Source: Salipiger sp. H15
GTDB lineage: Bacteria; Pseudomonadota; Alphaproteobacteria; Rhodobacterales; Rhodobacteraceae
Direction of reading: 5' to 3'
DNA length: 64,000 nt
NCBI RefSeq assembly: GCF_040409955.1
Contig: NZ_CP123387.1
Coordinates: 1-64,000 of the forward strand
The notes beneath the pieces were generated by a model. It was not told the origin of the DNA. It did not search any database and worked only from the letters and a program-made list of their open reading frames with translations. Of this stretch, positions 8,987 through 17,413 are shown one piece after another; position 1 is the stretch's first letter, and every line of letters starts with the position of its first letter. Position numbers and translations under genes: made by a program.

Positions 8987-9627
8987 AACTGCACTGGTCC
9001 CCCCGCTCGCCCTTCGTGCGCAAGGTGATGATTACCCTGCACGAGACCGGCCGGCTGGATGAGGTCGAGCTGATGCGCAACGTCGTCGCCAGCCACCTGC
9101 CGCCGAACCCGGCCGTACTGGCGGACAACCCGCTCGGCAAGATCCCGGCGCTGGTCACCGACCGGGGCGTGCTCTTCGACAGCCGGGTGATTTGTGCCTG
9201 GCTCGACGGCGATGGCGTGCTCGACGCCGGGGTCGACGCGCAGCGCTGGCAGGCGCTGGCCGACGGCGCGACCGACATCCTGCTGGCCTGGCGCACCGAG
9301 CTGCTGCGCCCGCAGGGCGCCTGGGACGCGATCACCGCGAGCTTCCGCGCCAAGATCGGTGCGGTCATGGCCACGCTCGAGGCCGAGGCAGAGGCGCTGG
9401 CCGCGCAACCTTTCGGCGTGGGTCAGGTGGCGGTGATCTGCTTCCTTGGCCAGCTCGACTTCCGCTGGGGCGACAGCGCCTGGCGGACCCATTTCCCGCG
9501 CCTTGCGGACCTTGCCGCGACCTGGGCCGAGCGCCCCTCGGTCGCCGCCACTGCCATCGTCTATGACGGCGCAGCGGGCGACGAGGTCACCGCCGGCATC
9601 CTGACTTTCGAAAAGGAAACAACATGA
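8983..9627 (+). CDS. Glutathione S-transferase family protein
   Basis: A GST-like protein of 214 residues starting with GTG inside the stop region of the preceding gene. The thioredoxin-like N-terminal domain is clear: MKLHWSPRSPFVRKVMITLHETG, then NPLGKIPALVTDRG near 48 and LFDSRVICAWLD near 62, where GSTs bind glutathione. SPRSPF places a serine where many bacterial GSTs have their catalytic serine or cysteine. The C-terminal helical domain is complete. In a catabolic operon such proteins often act as isomerases, ether- or halide-cleaving enzymes or detoxifiers; the substrate here is unknown. The ATG of the next gene overlaps its stop. Confidence 0.87.
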   Translation: MKLHWSPRSPFVRKVMITLHETGRLDEVELMRNVVASHLPPNPAVLADNPLGKIPALVTDRGVLFDSRVICAWLDGDGVLDAGVDAQRWQALADGATDILLAWRTELLRPQGAWDAITASFRAKIGAVMATLEAEAEALAAQPFGVGQVAVICFLGQLDFRWGDSAWRTHFPRLADLAATWAERPSVAATAIVYDGAAGDEVTAGILTFEKETT

Positions 9628-10817
9628 GCGGACCGCTTTCCCATGTTCGGGTGCTCGACCTGAGCCGCATCATGGCTGGCCCCTGGTCGGGCCAGATCCT
9701 CGCCGACCTCGGTGCAGAGGTCATCAAGGTGGAACGCGCCGGAGTCGGGGATGACACCCGCCGTTGGGGTCCGCCGTTCATGAAAGACAGCGAAGGCAAG
9801 CCGACTAGAGAGTCCGGCTACTACCTGTCGGTCAACCGCGGCAAGAAATCGGTCGAGGTCGACATCGCGTCGGCAGAGGGGCAGGAGCTGGTCCGCGACC
9901 TCGCCCGGACAAGCGACATCGTGCTCGAGAACTTCAAGGTCGGCACCCTGGCGCGCTACGGGCTCGACGAGGCGTCGCTGCGGGCGATCAACCCGCGGCT
10001 GATCTACTGCTCGATCACCGGCTTTGGCCAGGACGGGCCGATGGCCGAGGACGTCGCCTACGACTTCATGATCCAGGCGATGGGCGGGCTGCTGTCTGTC
10101 ACCGGGGTGCCGGACGGCGCGCCGGGAGCCGGGCCGCAGAAGGTCGGGGTGCCGGTCATCGACATCATGACCGGCATGTACGCCACCGTCGCCGTGCTGG
10201 CCGCACTGGCGCGCCGCGCCGAGACCGGCAAGGGCGACTACATCGATCTTGCGATGTTGGACGTGGCCACCGCGATGCTGGCCAACCAGGCGATGAACCA
10301 TCTGGTGTCGGGCGCGACGCCGACCCGCAAGGGCAACAAGCACCCGAACATCCAGCCGCAGGACATCTTCCCGGTCCGCGACGGGCACATCGTGATCGCC
10401 GTCGGCAATGACGAGCAGTTCGTGCGCTTCGCCGGGGCCCTCGGCCACCCGGAGTGGGCGCAGGATGCACGCTTTGCCACCAATGCCGCGCGGGTCGAGA
10501 ACCTCGACGTGCTGCACCCGCTGATCTGCGACACGTTGCGCGACCGCGACCTCGCCGACTGGCGGGCGGATCTCGTCGCGGTGAAGGTGCCCTGCGCGCC
10601 GATCAACACCGTGCCGGGCGTGCTGGCCGAGCCGCAGGTGCAGCACCGCCGGATGCTGCGGCACCTGCCGCACCCGCTTGCCGGGACTGTCCCGCAGGTG
10701 GTCTCGCCGATGCGCTTTGCCGACGCGCCGCTGTCCTTCGATGCCGCACCGCCGCTGCTGGGCCAGCACACCGACGAAATCCGGGACCGCGTCGCCGCGG
10801 CCAAGGTGAAAGGATGA
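9624..10817 (+). CDS. CaiB/BaiF family (class III) CoA-transferase
   Basis: A class III CoA-transferase of 397 residues, moving CoA between carboxylic acids through an aspartyl-CoA intermediate. The N-terminus VRVLDLSRIMAGPWSGQILA with DLGAEVIKVER is the family hallmark. NRGKKSVEVDI and the stretch KVGVPVIDIMTGMYA near residue 179, which should hold the catalytic aspartate, are both present. Length is normal. In this operon it is the only visible way to attach CoA to the imported acid, or to 3-oxoadipate in place of the missing PcaI/PcaJ. It overlaps the genes on both sides (ATGA). Confidence 0.92.
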   Translation: MSGPLSHVRVLDLSRIMAGPWSGQILADLGAEVIKVERAGVGDDTRRWGPPFMKDSEGKPTRESGYYLSVNRGKKSVEVDIASAEGQELVRDLARTSDIVLENFKVGTLARYGLDEASLRAINPRLIYCSITGFGQDGPMAEDVAYDFMIQAMGGLLSVTGVPDGAPGAGPQKVGVPVIDIMTGMYATVAVLAALARRAETGKGDYIDLAMLDVATAMLANQAMNHLVSGATPTRKGNKHPNIQPQDIFPVRDGHIVIAVGNDEQFVRFAGALGHPEWAQDARFATNAARVENLDVLHPLICDTLRDRDLADWRADLVAVKVPCAPINTVPGVLAEPQVQHRRMLRHLPHPLAGTVPQVVSPMRFADAPLSFDAAPPLLGQHTDEIRDRVAAAKVKG

Positions 10818-11413
10818 CCAGCATGGGACGTATCAGCTTCCCCGCCCCGGAAACCATGTCGCCCGCGCAGAAGGCCGTTTTCGACGAGATCGTCTCGGGG
10901 CCGCGCGGCGTGCTTGTCGGGCCGCTGCGCGCGGCGCTGCACAATCCGGTTCTGGCGGACCGCTGGCAGCAGCTCGGCCGCGTGCTGCGGTTCGAGACGA
11001 CGCTGCCGGCCCATCTCAACGAGTTGGCGATCCTGATCACCGCGCGTCGCTGGAACAGCCTGCTGGAATGGGCGATCCACGAGCGTGACGGGCTGAAGGC
11101 AGATCTGGACCCGGCCTGGATCGACGCCCTGCGCGTGGGCCGGGTGCCGGCCTTCGGCGACGATGCCGCGGCGGCCGAGATCTACGACTATGTCTGCCAG
11201 CTGCTGACGCAAGGCACTCCGACGCAACCCGTCTACGATCTGGTCTGCGCGCGCTGGGGCGAGGTCGGGGTGGTCGAGCTGACCGCCGTGGTCGGCTACT
11301 ATTCGATGGTGGCGATGACCCTGAACGCACATGAGATTCCGGTCCCCGAGGGGGTCAGCGCCGATCTTCCCGTCACTCCCGGCGTCCTCTTCGACCTGCC
11401 GTTGCGCAACTGA
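10814..11413 (+). CDS. Carboxymuconolactone decarboxylase family protein
   Basis: A small all-helical protein of 199 residues of the CMD/AhpD-like fold. The conserved segment is NELAILITARRWNSLLEWAIHE near residue 70, followed by GEVGVVELTAVVGYYSMVAMT near residue 152. The peroxidase-type CxxC pair of AhpD is absent at the RRWNSLLEW position, so an enzymatic role like PcaC (decarboxylation of 4-carboxymuconolactone) is more likely than a thiol peroxidase role. Its ATG overlaps the TGA of the CoA-transferase gene. It is the last gene of the operon. Confidence 0.85.
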   Translation: MTSMGRISFPAPETMSPAQKAVFDEIVSGPRGVLVGPLRAALHNPVLADRWQQLGRVLRFETTLPAHLNELAILITARRWNSLLEWAIHERDGLKADLDPAWIDALRVGRVPAFGDDAAAAEIYDYVCQLLTQGTPTQPVYDLVCARWGEVGVVELTAVVGYYSMVAMTLNAHEIPVPEGVSADLPVTPGVLFDLPLRN

Positions 11414-11451
11414 GGGCGGCGGCCCGGGTTCCCCTCTTCCGGCAGCAAGTG

Positions 11452-11465
11452 TTATAAAGCTATAA
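11452..11465. promoter_or_regulatory. Candidate GntR operator upstream of the regulator gene
   Basis: TTATAAAGCTATAA is an AT-rich near-palindrome: TTATA and TATAA arms around AAGC. It lies 47 bases before the GntR gene and shares AAGCTA with the palindromes at 847-868 and 12304-12313. Autoregulation is inferred. Confidence 0.45.
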
Positions 11466-11511
11466 TATCGTCAGATATGCCCGGAAGGCGCAGGAAAACG
11501 AGGAACGTTCC

Positions 11512-12255
11512 ATGCAGAAGCCCAGCTCGACCGACCTGCTCGAGAAGAGCAACGTCGCCCGCTACATCCAGCTTGCCTCGCTCTTTCGCGGGCGGATCGA
11601 GCGCGGAGACTGGGCGATCGGCGCGCGGATCCCGACGGTCGAACAACTGTCCAAGGAATTCGGCGTCGCCGGCATGACGATCCGGCAGGCGCTCGATCAG
11701 ATCGAACAGGAGGGTCTGATCGAGCGGTTCCGGGCCAAGGGCACCTTCGTGCGTGCCCGGCCCGAGCGTGACCTCTGGTGCGAGGTGCAGACCGACTGGA
11801 ACGGCCTGCTCATGTCGCGTGCCGACGCGCAGATCGAAGTGCTTTCGGACACGCCCGGCGCGACGCTCGCGCAGGCGGATTTCGACCATGGCACCGTCGC
11901 GCCGAGCTATCGGCACCTCCGCCGCCTGCACCGGCGGCAGAACGTGCCCTTTCTCGTCGCAGACGTCTTCGTCGACGAGAAGCTGCAGCCGCTGATCCCC
12001 GAAGAGAATTACTCCACCACCACCGCTATGCGGCTGGTGTCCGACTTGCCGGGCGTGCGCGTCGCCGATGCCCGGCAGATCCTGTCGGTGGCCTCCGCCG
12101 ATGTCGAGACCGCGCAGCTGCTGCAGCTGTCGCTCAACGATCCGATCGTGCTGGTCCAGCGCCTGGCGATCGATGAAGGGGGTCGGCTGATCCTTGTCGC
12201 CAACGGGATCTACCGCGGCGACAAGGTGCGGATCGACATGAAGCTGCTCACCTGA
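11512..12255 (+). CDS. GntR family transcriptional regulator (HutC/UTRA type)
   Basis: A DNA-binding regulator of 247 residues. The N-terminal winged helix is seen in YIQLASLFRGRIERGDWAIG, IPTVEQLSKEFGVAGMTIRQ and IEQEGLIERFRAKGTFV (residues 16-82). Residues 100-245 form a UTRA effector domain ending in RLILVANGIYRGDKVRIDM. HutC-type members are usually repressors released by a pathway metabolite. It lies between the catabolic operon and the tannase-family genes, and AAGCTA palindromes sit before all three units, so it is the likely regulator of the island. The effector is unknown. Confidence 0.9.
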   Translation: MQKPSSTDLLEKSNVARYIQLASLFRGRIERGDWAIGARIPTVEQLSKEFGVAGMTIRQALDQIEQEGLIERFRAKGTFVRARPERDLWCEVQTDWNGLLMSRADAQIEVLSDTPGATLAQADFDHGTVAPSYRHLRRLHRRQNVPFLVADVFVDEKLQPLIPEENYSTTTAMRLVSDLPGVRVADARQILSVASADVETAQLLQLSLNDPIVLVQRLAIDEGGRLILVANGIYRGDKVRIDMKLLT

Positions 12256-12303
12256 CTCTGTAGTGCGCGCATAACTGAGACCGCGGCGACTCTTTAAGTG
12301 ACA

Positions 12304-12313
12304 AAGCTAGCTT
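12304..12313. promoter_or_regulatory. Candidate GntR operator before the tannase-family gene
   Basis: AAGCTAGCTT is a perfect 10-bp palindrome in a short AT-rich stretch, 45 bases before the exported tannase-family gene. It matches the core of the palindromes at 847-868 and 11452-11465. This would bring the extracellular esterases under the same GntR protein. Confidence 0.45.
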
Positions 12314-12357
12314 AATGACATAATCTACCTCTCAAGGGAGACTTTGGGAGGAGAATC

Positions 12358-13917
12358 ATGAGATTACTGGCTCATGGCGCGGTGCTTTGCTGCGCCTTCG
12401 CCACCGGTGCATTCGCCGACGAGGCGGCCTGCACCGAACTGGCGAAAACCGGTGGTGACAGATTGAAAATCACCGGGACCGCCTGGGTCCCGGCCGGACC
12501 CGATGCCGATGCCGGGCAGGATCTGCCAGCGCATTGCAAGGTCACCGGGGTGGTCGATGAGCGGCGCGGCGCAGGCGACGTTCTCTTCGGCGACCGCTTC
12601 GAGTTGCGTCTTCCTGAGGGCTGGAACGGGCGCTTTTACTTCCAGGGCGGCGGCGGGCTCGATGGCCGCGTGCGCCCGGCCTTTGGCGGCTCGCAGCCGA
12701 CCGGCGAGCCGGCGGCCGTGGCCGAAGGCTACGCGGTGATCTCGACCGATGCCGGGCACGAGGACAAGGACAGCTCCTTCGGCCTCGATCCCGAGGCCCG
12801 CGAGGCCTGGGGCTATCAGGCGATCAAGGATGTGGCCGAGACCGGCAAGGCCCTCACCACCGGCTACTACGGCGATGCGCCGCACCACAGTTACCTCATC
12901 GGCTGCTCGAACGGCGGTCGTCAGGGCATGATGGCCAGCCAGCGGTTTCCCGAGCTCTTCGATGGCATCGTCGCGGGCGCGCCGGTGTTCCACCTGTCGC
13001 GCAGCCATGTCGATACCGCCTGGGGCCTGCAGAAGCTGACGGCCATCGCCCCGCAGGATGACGCGGGGAACCCGATCCTCTCCCGCGCCTTCTCGGATGC
13101 CGATCTCGAGCTTCTTGCGCAGGATATCGTCCGGCAGTGCGACGCGCTCGACGGGCTCGCGGATGGGCTGATACTTGACCCGACCGGCTGTGACTACGAC
13201 CCCTCGGGGCTGGTCTGCGGCGAGGGGCAGGATGCCTGCCTGGGTGCAGAGAAGGTCGAGACGCTGAAGCTGCTGCACGAGGGCTCGCGCGACAGCACCG
13301 GCAAGCGCTTCTACGTCGCATGGAGCTACGACCCGGCGATCGCCGACGCGGGCTGGCGCAGCTGGCGCCTCGGCACCTCGGAAACCCCGGAGCCCAACGC
13401 GATCAAGGCAGGCCTGTCCAACAATGGCATCAAGTACGTCTTCCTGACGCCGCCGGACCCGGACTTCGACATCATCAATTTCGACTTCGACAGCGACCCG
13501 CAGCGCATGGAGGCGTCCGCCTCCTTTGCGGATGCGACCTCGACCGATCTTGCCGCCTTCCGCGATGCGGGCGGCAAGATCCTGCTCTATCACGGCACGG
13601 GGGATGCGGCGATTTCGGCCAATGACACCGCCCGCTACATGGCGGCGCTGCAGGCGGACATGGGCGAGGTCGGGGATTTCGCCCGCTACTTCCCGGTTCC
13701 GGGCATGGGCCATTGTCGCGGCGGGCCGGGACTGGAGTCCTTCGACGTGCTGCAGACCATCGTCGGCTGGGTCGAGGAGGGCAGGGCCCCCGACCGGTTG
13801 ATCGCCACCGGCGCGACGATCGAGGGCGTGACCCGTCCGCTCTGCCCCTGGCCGACCGTGGCGACCTATGATGGCAGCGGTCCCACCGATGCGGCGGCCA
13901 GCTTCGTCTGCCGCTGA
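12358..13917 (+). CDS. Tannase/feruloyl esterase family protein, exported
   Basis: An exported alpha/beta hydrolase of 519 residues with a signal peptide (residues 1-21, ending GAFADE). The family hydrolyses phenolic esters such as gallates or feruloylated sugars. The nucleophile is the serine of GCSNGGRQGM near residue 183, the catalytic aspartate is in YHGTGDAAIS near 417 and the histidine in PGMGHCRGGPG near 450. Cysteines directly beside the serine and histidine form the CS-D-HC disulfide characteristic of tannase-family enzymes. GGAGGAG lies just before the ATG. It probably acts in the periplasm or outside, feeding the TAXI-TRAP importer. Confidence 0.88.
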   Translation: MRLLAHGAVLCCAFATGAFADEAACTELAKTGGDRLKITGTAWVPAGPDADAGQDLPAHCKVTGVVDERRGAGDVLFGDRFELRLPEGWNGRFYFQGGGGLDGRVRPAFGGSQPTGEPAAVAEGYAVISTDAGHEDKDSSFGLDPEAREAWGYQAIKDVAETGKALTTGYYGDAPHHSYLIGCSNGGRQGMMASQRFPELFDGIVAGAPVFHLSRSHVDTAWGLQKLTAIAPQDDAGNPILSRAFSDADLELLAQDIVRQCDALDGLADGLILDPTGCDYDPSGLVCGEGQDACLGAEKVETLKLLHEGSRDSTGKRFYVAWSYDPAIADAGWRSWRLGTSETPEPNAIKAGLSNNGIKYVFLTPPDPDFDIINFDFDSDPQRMEASASFADATSTDLAAFRDAGGKILLYHGTGDAAISANDTARYMAALQADMGEVGDFARYFPVPGMGHCRGGPGLESFDVLQTIVGWVEEGRAPDRLIATGATIEGVTRPLCPWPTVATYDGSGPTDAAASFVCR

Positions 13918-13968
13918 GTGCAGTGTCATCGCGCCGCGTCGCGCCGCAATGCCGCAAGGAGCAAGACG

Positions 13969-14571
13969 ATGTATTACGATCCGCGCAAGGGCGACCACGG
14001 GCTGCCGCACAACCCCTGGACGGCGCTGGTGACACCGCGGCCGATCGGCTGGGTGTCGAGCCGCAGCGCCGCCGGAGTGCCAAACCTCGCGCCCTACAGT
14101 TTCTTCAACGCGGCGGCGACGCATCCGCCCTTCGTCATGCTCTCTTCGACCCCGCGCAAGGACAGCCTGTCGAACATCGAGAGCACAGGCGTCTTCGCGA
14201 TCAACATCGTCGGCGCCGAGCTGGCAGAGGCGATGAACCGCAGCTCTGCGCCGGTGCCGTCCGATGTCGATGAGTTCGGGCTCGCCGGCCTGAAGGCGCG
14301 CGCCTGCCGCAGCATCGACGCGCCCTGCGTGGCGCAGAGCGCCGTCGTCATCGAGTGCATCCTGAACCGGGTGATCTCGCTCTCGCCGAAGAGCGGGCTG
14401 CCATGCGACACGCACATCGTCTTCGGCGAGGTCACCGGGATCGAGATCGCCGATCGCGTGATCCGCGACGGGCGGGTGCGCAGCGAGCTGATCCGCCCGG
14501 TCTCGCGGCTCGGCTATCTCGATTACGCGGTGACGGAGCAGATGTTCGAAATACCGCGTCCCGGGTCCTGA
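13969..14571 (+). CDS. Flavin reductase-like (DIM6/NTAB) domain protein
   Basis: A cytoplasmic flavoprotein of 200 residues. The N-terminus with TALVTPRPIGWVSSRSAAG and LAPYSFFNAAATHPPFVMLS is the FMN-binding signature of the flavin reductase-like split-barrel family, and DSLSNIESTGVFAINIV follows as usual. Members reduce flavin for partner oxygenases or act on quinones; no partner is visible next to it. The ATG at 13969 is preceded by CAAGGAGC. It lies 51 bases after the first esterase gene. A hairpin (14562-14580) has the TGA stop in its loop. Confidence 0.85.
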   Translation: MYYDPRKGDHGLPHNPWTALVTPRPIGWVSSRSAAGVPNLAPYSFFNAAATHPPFVMLSSTPRKDSLSNIESTGVFAINIVGAELAEAMNRSSAPVPSDVDEFGLAGLKARACRSIDAPCVAQSAVVIECILNRVISLSPKSGLPCDTHIVFGEVTGIEIADRVIRDGRVRSELIRPVSRLGYLDYAVTEQMFEIPRPGS

Positions 14572-14644
14572 ACGGACCCGCCCCCGGCTCACCCCACGCC
14601 GGGAATGGTCGCGGACAGTGTGGGGCCCTCGGAGGAGTACACAC

Positions 14645-15487
14645 ATGAAGACGAGATTTGCGGTGATGGGCCTTGCCCTCGCCCTGGCGATGCCGTGCCT
14701 TGCGCAGGCGCAGGTCGAGGAGAAGACGGCGATGAACGGCGACGCGCAGGTGGGCTACTCGGTCCGCGGCGAGGGGCCGCTGGTGGTGGTGATCGCCTCG
14801 ACCGGCCGCAGCTCCGGCGAGCTTGCGCCGCTGGCCGACAGGCTGTCCGAACGCGGCTACCGCGTCGCCCTGCCGGAACCGCGCGGCATCGGCGCCAGCA
14901 CCGGCAAGATGACCGAGGTGTCCTTCCACGACTTCGGCGACGACTTCGCCGCGGTGATCGAACAGGAGGGCGGCAAGGCCATCGTCGCGGGCCATGCCTA
15001 CGGACAGTGGATCGCCAAGACGATCGCCTCGGACCACCCCGAGATGGTCTCGGGCCTGGCGCTGATCGCGGGCGGTGCGAAGTCCTGGCCCTCGGAGCTT
15101 TCCGAGGCGATCACCATGATCAACGATCCGGACTCGAGCCGGGACCAGAAGATGGAAGGGCTGCTGCTGGCCTTCTTCACCGACGAGCAGAGTGCCGAAC
15201 CCTGGCTCGAGGGCTGGCACCAGGACGTGACGGTCAGCCAGCGCGCGGCGCGCAAGCTGACCAACCGCGAGGATTACTGGGCCGGCGGCACCGCGCCGAT
15301 CCTTGACCTGCAGGCGGGCGCCGATCCGTTCCGGCCGGAAAGCTCGCGCATGGAGGTGCGTGACGAACTGGGCGATCGCGTGACGGTCACGGTGATCGAC
15401 GGCGCCAGCCACGCGCTTCCGGCGGCGAAGCCCGTCGAGACCGCCGATGCCATCGCCGATTGGGCGGACGCACTCCTGCAGAAGTGA
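14645..15487 (+). CDS. Exported alpha/beta-hydrolase-fold protein lacking the usual nucleophile
   Basis: A 280-residue protein with a signal peptide (residues 1-22, ALAMPCLAQAQ) and an alpha/beta hydrolase fold. At the nucleophile elbow, where the family has GHSxG, this protein reads AGHAYGQWIAKTIA near residue 118, so alanine replaces serine. The oxyanion region EPRGIGASTGKM and the end IDGASHALPAAKP with its histidine are kept. It may be a non-hydrolytic relative (binding protein, lyase or isomerase). GGAGGAGT precedes the ATG; an earlier in-frame start would add a non-signal leader. It lies in the esterase operon. Confidence 0.75.
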   Translation: MKTRFAVMGLALALAMPCLAQAQVEEKTAMNGDAQVGYSVRGEGPLVVVIASTGRSSGELAPLADRLSERGYRVALPEPRGIGASTGKMTEVSFHDFGDDFAAVIEQEGGKAIVAGHAYGQWIAKTIASDHPEMVSGLALIAGGAKSWPSELSEAITMINDPDSSRDQKMEGLLLAFFTDEQSAEPWLEGWHQDVTVSQRAARKLTNREDYWAGGTAPILDLQAGADPFRPESSRMEVRDELGDRVTVTVIDGASHALPAAKPVETADAIADWADALLQK

Positions 15488-15490
15488 CTT

Positions 15491-15553
15491 GGCGCCTAGG
15501 CGCCGCACAGCGGCGGCGGCGGCACCAGGGCCCGTCCCCGTTTCGGGACGGGC
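15491..15553 (+). promoter_or_regulatory. Two palindromes between the hydrolase-fold gene and the second esterase gene
   Basis: GGCGCCTAGGCGCC (15491-15504) is a perfect 14-bp palindrome just after the stop codon. A 9-bp stem, GCCCGTCCC with GGGACGGGC (15530-15553), follows. There is no T run. They may attenuate transcription or protect messenger ends before the next gene; the function is not established. Confidence 0.35.
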
Positions 15554-15599
15554 ATCACAAGAAATCGCATGCAGCATGAGCTTCCCAGGAGGAGACGGG

Positions 15600-17159
15600 A
15601 TGAGACATTCCAGGATGAGAATACTGCCAGTGGCATTGATCACGGCGGCCACGGCGCTGGCCTCGGCGGCGTCGGCCGAAATGAGCGAGGACACCTGCAG
15701 CGCGCTTGCAGAATTCGCCTACCCCGATCTGCGCATCGAGGTCGCGGAGTTCCTCAGCGGCGCGACGATCGACGAGACGGCCTTGCCGGACCACTGCCGC
15801 GTGGAGGGCTATCTAGAGGAGCGCGTCGGCAGTGACGGCAAGCGCTACGCCACCGGCTTCGAGCTGCGCATGCCGGTTGCGTGGAACGAGCGGTTCTACT
15901 TCCAGGGCGGAGGCGGCACCGACGGCTCGATCAGGCCCGCGGTCGGGGTGAACACGATCGGCCATCCTCAGGCACTCACACTCGGCTTCGCGGTGGTGTC
16001 CACCGATGCGGGGCACAACCTTGGCGATCGTGCGGACACCAGCTTCGGGCTCGAGCCGAAGGCGCGGGTCGATTGGGGATACAACGCCATCGACCTGACT
16101 GCCACCGTGTCCAAGGCCCTGCTGCAGGCGGCCTACGGGATCTGGCCCCGATATTCCTATTTCATGGGCAACTCCAACGGCGGACGGCAGGGACTCATCT
16201 TCGCGCTAAGGCATCCCAACCAGTTTGATGGCATCCTGGCGCAGAATCCGATCAGACAGCAGACCCGCGGACATGTGGCGGGGGCCTGGAGCGTGCGTGT
16301 GCTCGCAGAGCGGGCGCCGAAGGACGCCGCCGGGAAGCCGATCTTCACCCAGTTCCTCGACGATGCCGATTTCGCCTTGCTGACGCGCGAGATCACCGCC
16401 CAATGCGATGAGCTTGATGGCCTGAAGGACGGTGTGGTCGACAGCGCAAGGCTCTGCAGTCCCGACTTTTCCGCGCTGGAGTGCCGCGATGGCGCAACGG
16501 AAGAGTGCCTGTCACGGGACCAGATCGACGCCTTCACCCTGATCCACGAGGGCCCGGTCAACTCCGCGGGCGAAGAACTCTACGTACCCTTCGCCTATGA
16601 TGCGGGCTCGGACTTCATGGGCTGGCACATCGGCGATGCGGACGCGTTCCCGAACAATGGCCGCAAGGCGCGGAACACCTCGATGCACAATGTCTTCCGC
16701 GACCCGCCGGATCCGGATTTCGACGTCTACGGCTTCGACTTCGACACGGATCCCGTCTCCATGAACGCCGCCGCGCAGTTCACCGACGCCGCTTCCGCCG
16801 ATCTTGACGCGTTCAAGGGCGCGGGCGGAAGGCTGATCGTGGTGCATGGCATGGGCGACAGCGGGATCTCGGCCGTAGACACGACCCGCTGGTTCGAGAC
16901 CGTCCAGAACCGCTATGGCGCAGAAACCGGGAGCTTTGCGCGCCTCTTCCTGCTGACCGGCGTCCGGCACGACCGGACGGGCTCCGGCCCGCACGTCTTC
17001 CCGGGCCTCGATATGCTCATGGCGTGGGTCGAAGACGGGAGTGCGCCGGACCATCGCTCGGTGAGTGGCGGCACGCCGTCGCGGGAGCGTCCTTTGTGCG
17101 CCTTTCCGGGTTACGTCACCTGGGAGCCAGCCACCGAAAGTTGGGGCTGCCAAGAGTAG
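15600..17159 (+). CDS. Tannase/feruloyl esterase family protein lacking the catalytic-site disulfide
   Basis: A 519-residue exported protein, same length and family as the gene at 12358. The signal peptide is residues 1-24. The serine elbow is MGNSNGGRQGL near residue 190, the aspartate is in VHGMGDSGIS near 420 and the histidine in TGVRHDRTGSG near 455. The two cysteines that flank serine and histidine in the first copy (CS and HC) are asparagine and aspartate here, so both disulfide partners are lost together. GGAGGAGACGGG directly precedes the ATG at 15600, chosen over in-frame upstream starts. It probably has changed stability or specificity. Confidence 0.85.
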   Translation: MRHSRMRILPVALITAATALASAASAEMSEDTCSALAEFAYPDLRIEVAEFLSGATIDETALPDHCRVEGYLEERVGSDGKRYATGFELRMPVAWNERFYFQGGGGTDGSIRPAVGVNTIGHPQALTLGFAVVSTDAGHNLGDRADTSFGLEPKARVDWGYNAIDLTATVSKALLQAAYGIWPRYSYFMGNSNGGRQGLIFALRHPNQFDGILAQNPIRQQTRGHVAGAWSVRVLAERAPKDAAGKPIFTQFLDDADFALLTREITAQCDELDGLKDGVVDSARLCSPDFSALECRDGATEECLSRDQIDAFTLIHEGPVNSAGEELYVPFAYDAGSDFMGWHIGDADAFPNNGRKARNTSMHNVFRDPPDPDFDVYGFDFDTDPVSMNAAAQFTDAASADLDAFKGAGGRLIVVHGMGDSGISAVDTTRWFETVQNRYGAETGSFARLFLLTGVRHDRTGSGPHVFPGLDMLMAWVEDGSAPDHRSVSGGTPSRERPLCAFPGYVTWEPATESWGCQE

Positions 17160-17165
17160 CACGTT

Positions 17166-17188
17166 GTGCCGGACCACAGGTCCGGCAC
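17166..17188 (+). terminator. Hairpin after the second tannase-family gene
   Basis: A perfect 9-bp stem, GTGCCGGAC with GTCCGGCAC, lies 6 bases after the stop codon. There is no clear T run, so it is either a weak terminator or a 3'-end protecting structure. The rest of 17189-17413 shows no gene. Confidence 0.4.
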
Positions 17189-17413
17189 GCCCAACCTGTC
17201 GGCGAGTACCATGAACACGCCTGGAGATCAGATACGATGATCACAATCCGACCCTACAAGAGATGGTCTCGATATTGAGGGGCGCTTGGGCCGCACCTCA
17301 CTTGGCATTTGATCGGACACGTGGTCGCGCGAAATTTGGCTCCGCCGCGGCGACCTGTTTGAGCCGGGACATCTTGAGATGCGCGCGGTTGCACGGAGCA
17401 CGAGCCGCGCTTT

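Noticed and set aside
12364..14646. Open frame of 760 codons on the minus strand
   Set aside because: It runs opposite two well-supported plus-strand genes, has no ribosome-binding site and no domain features.
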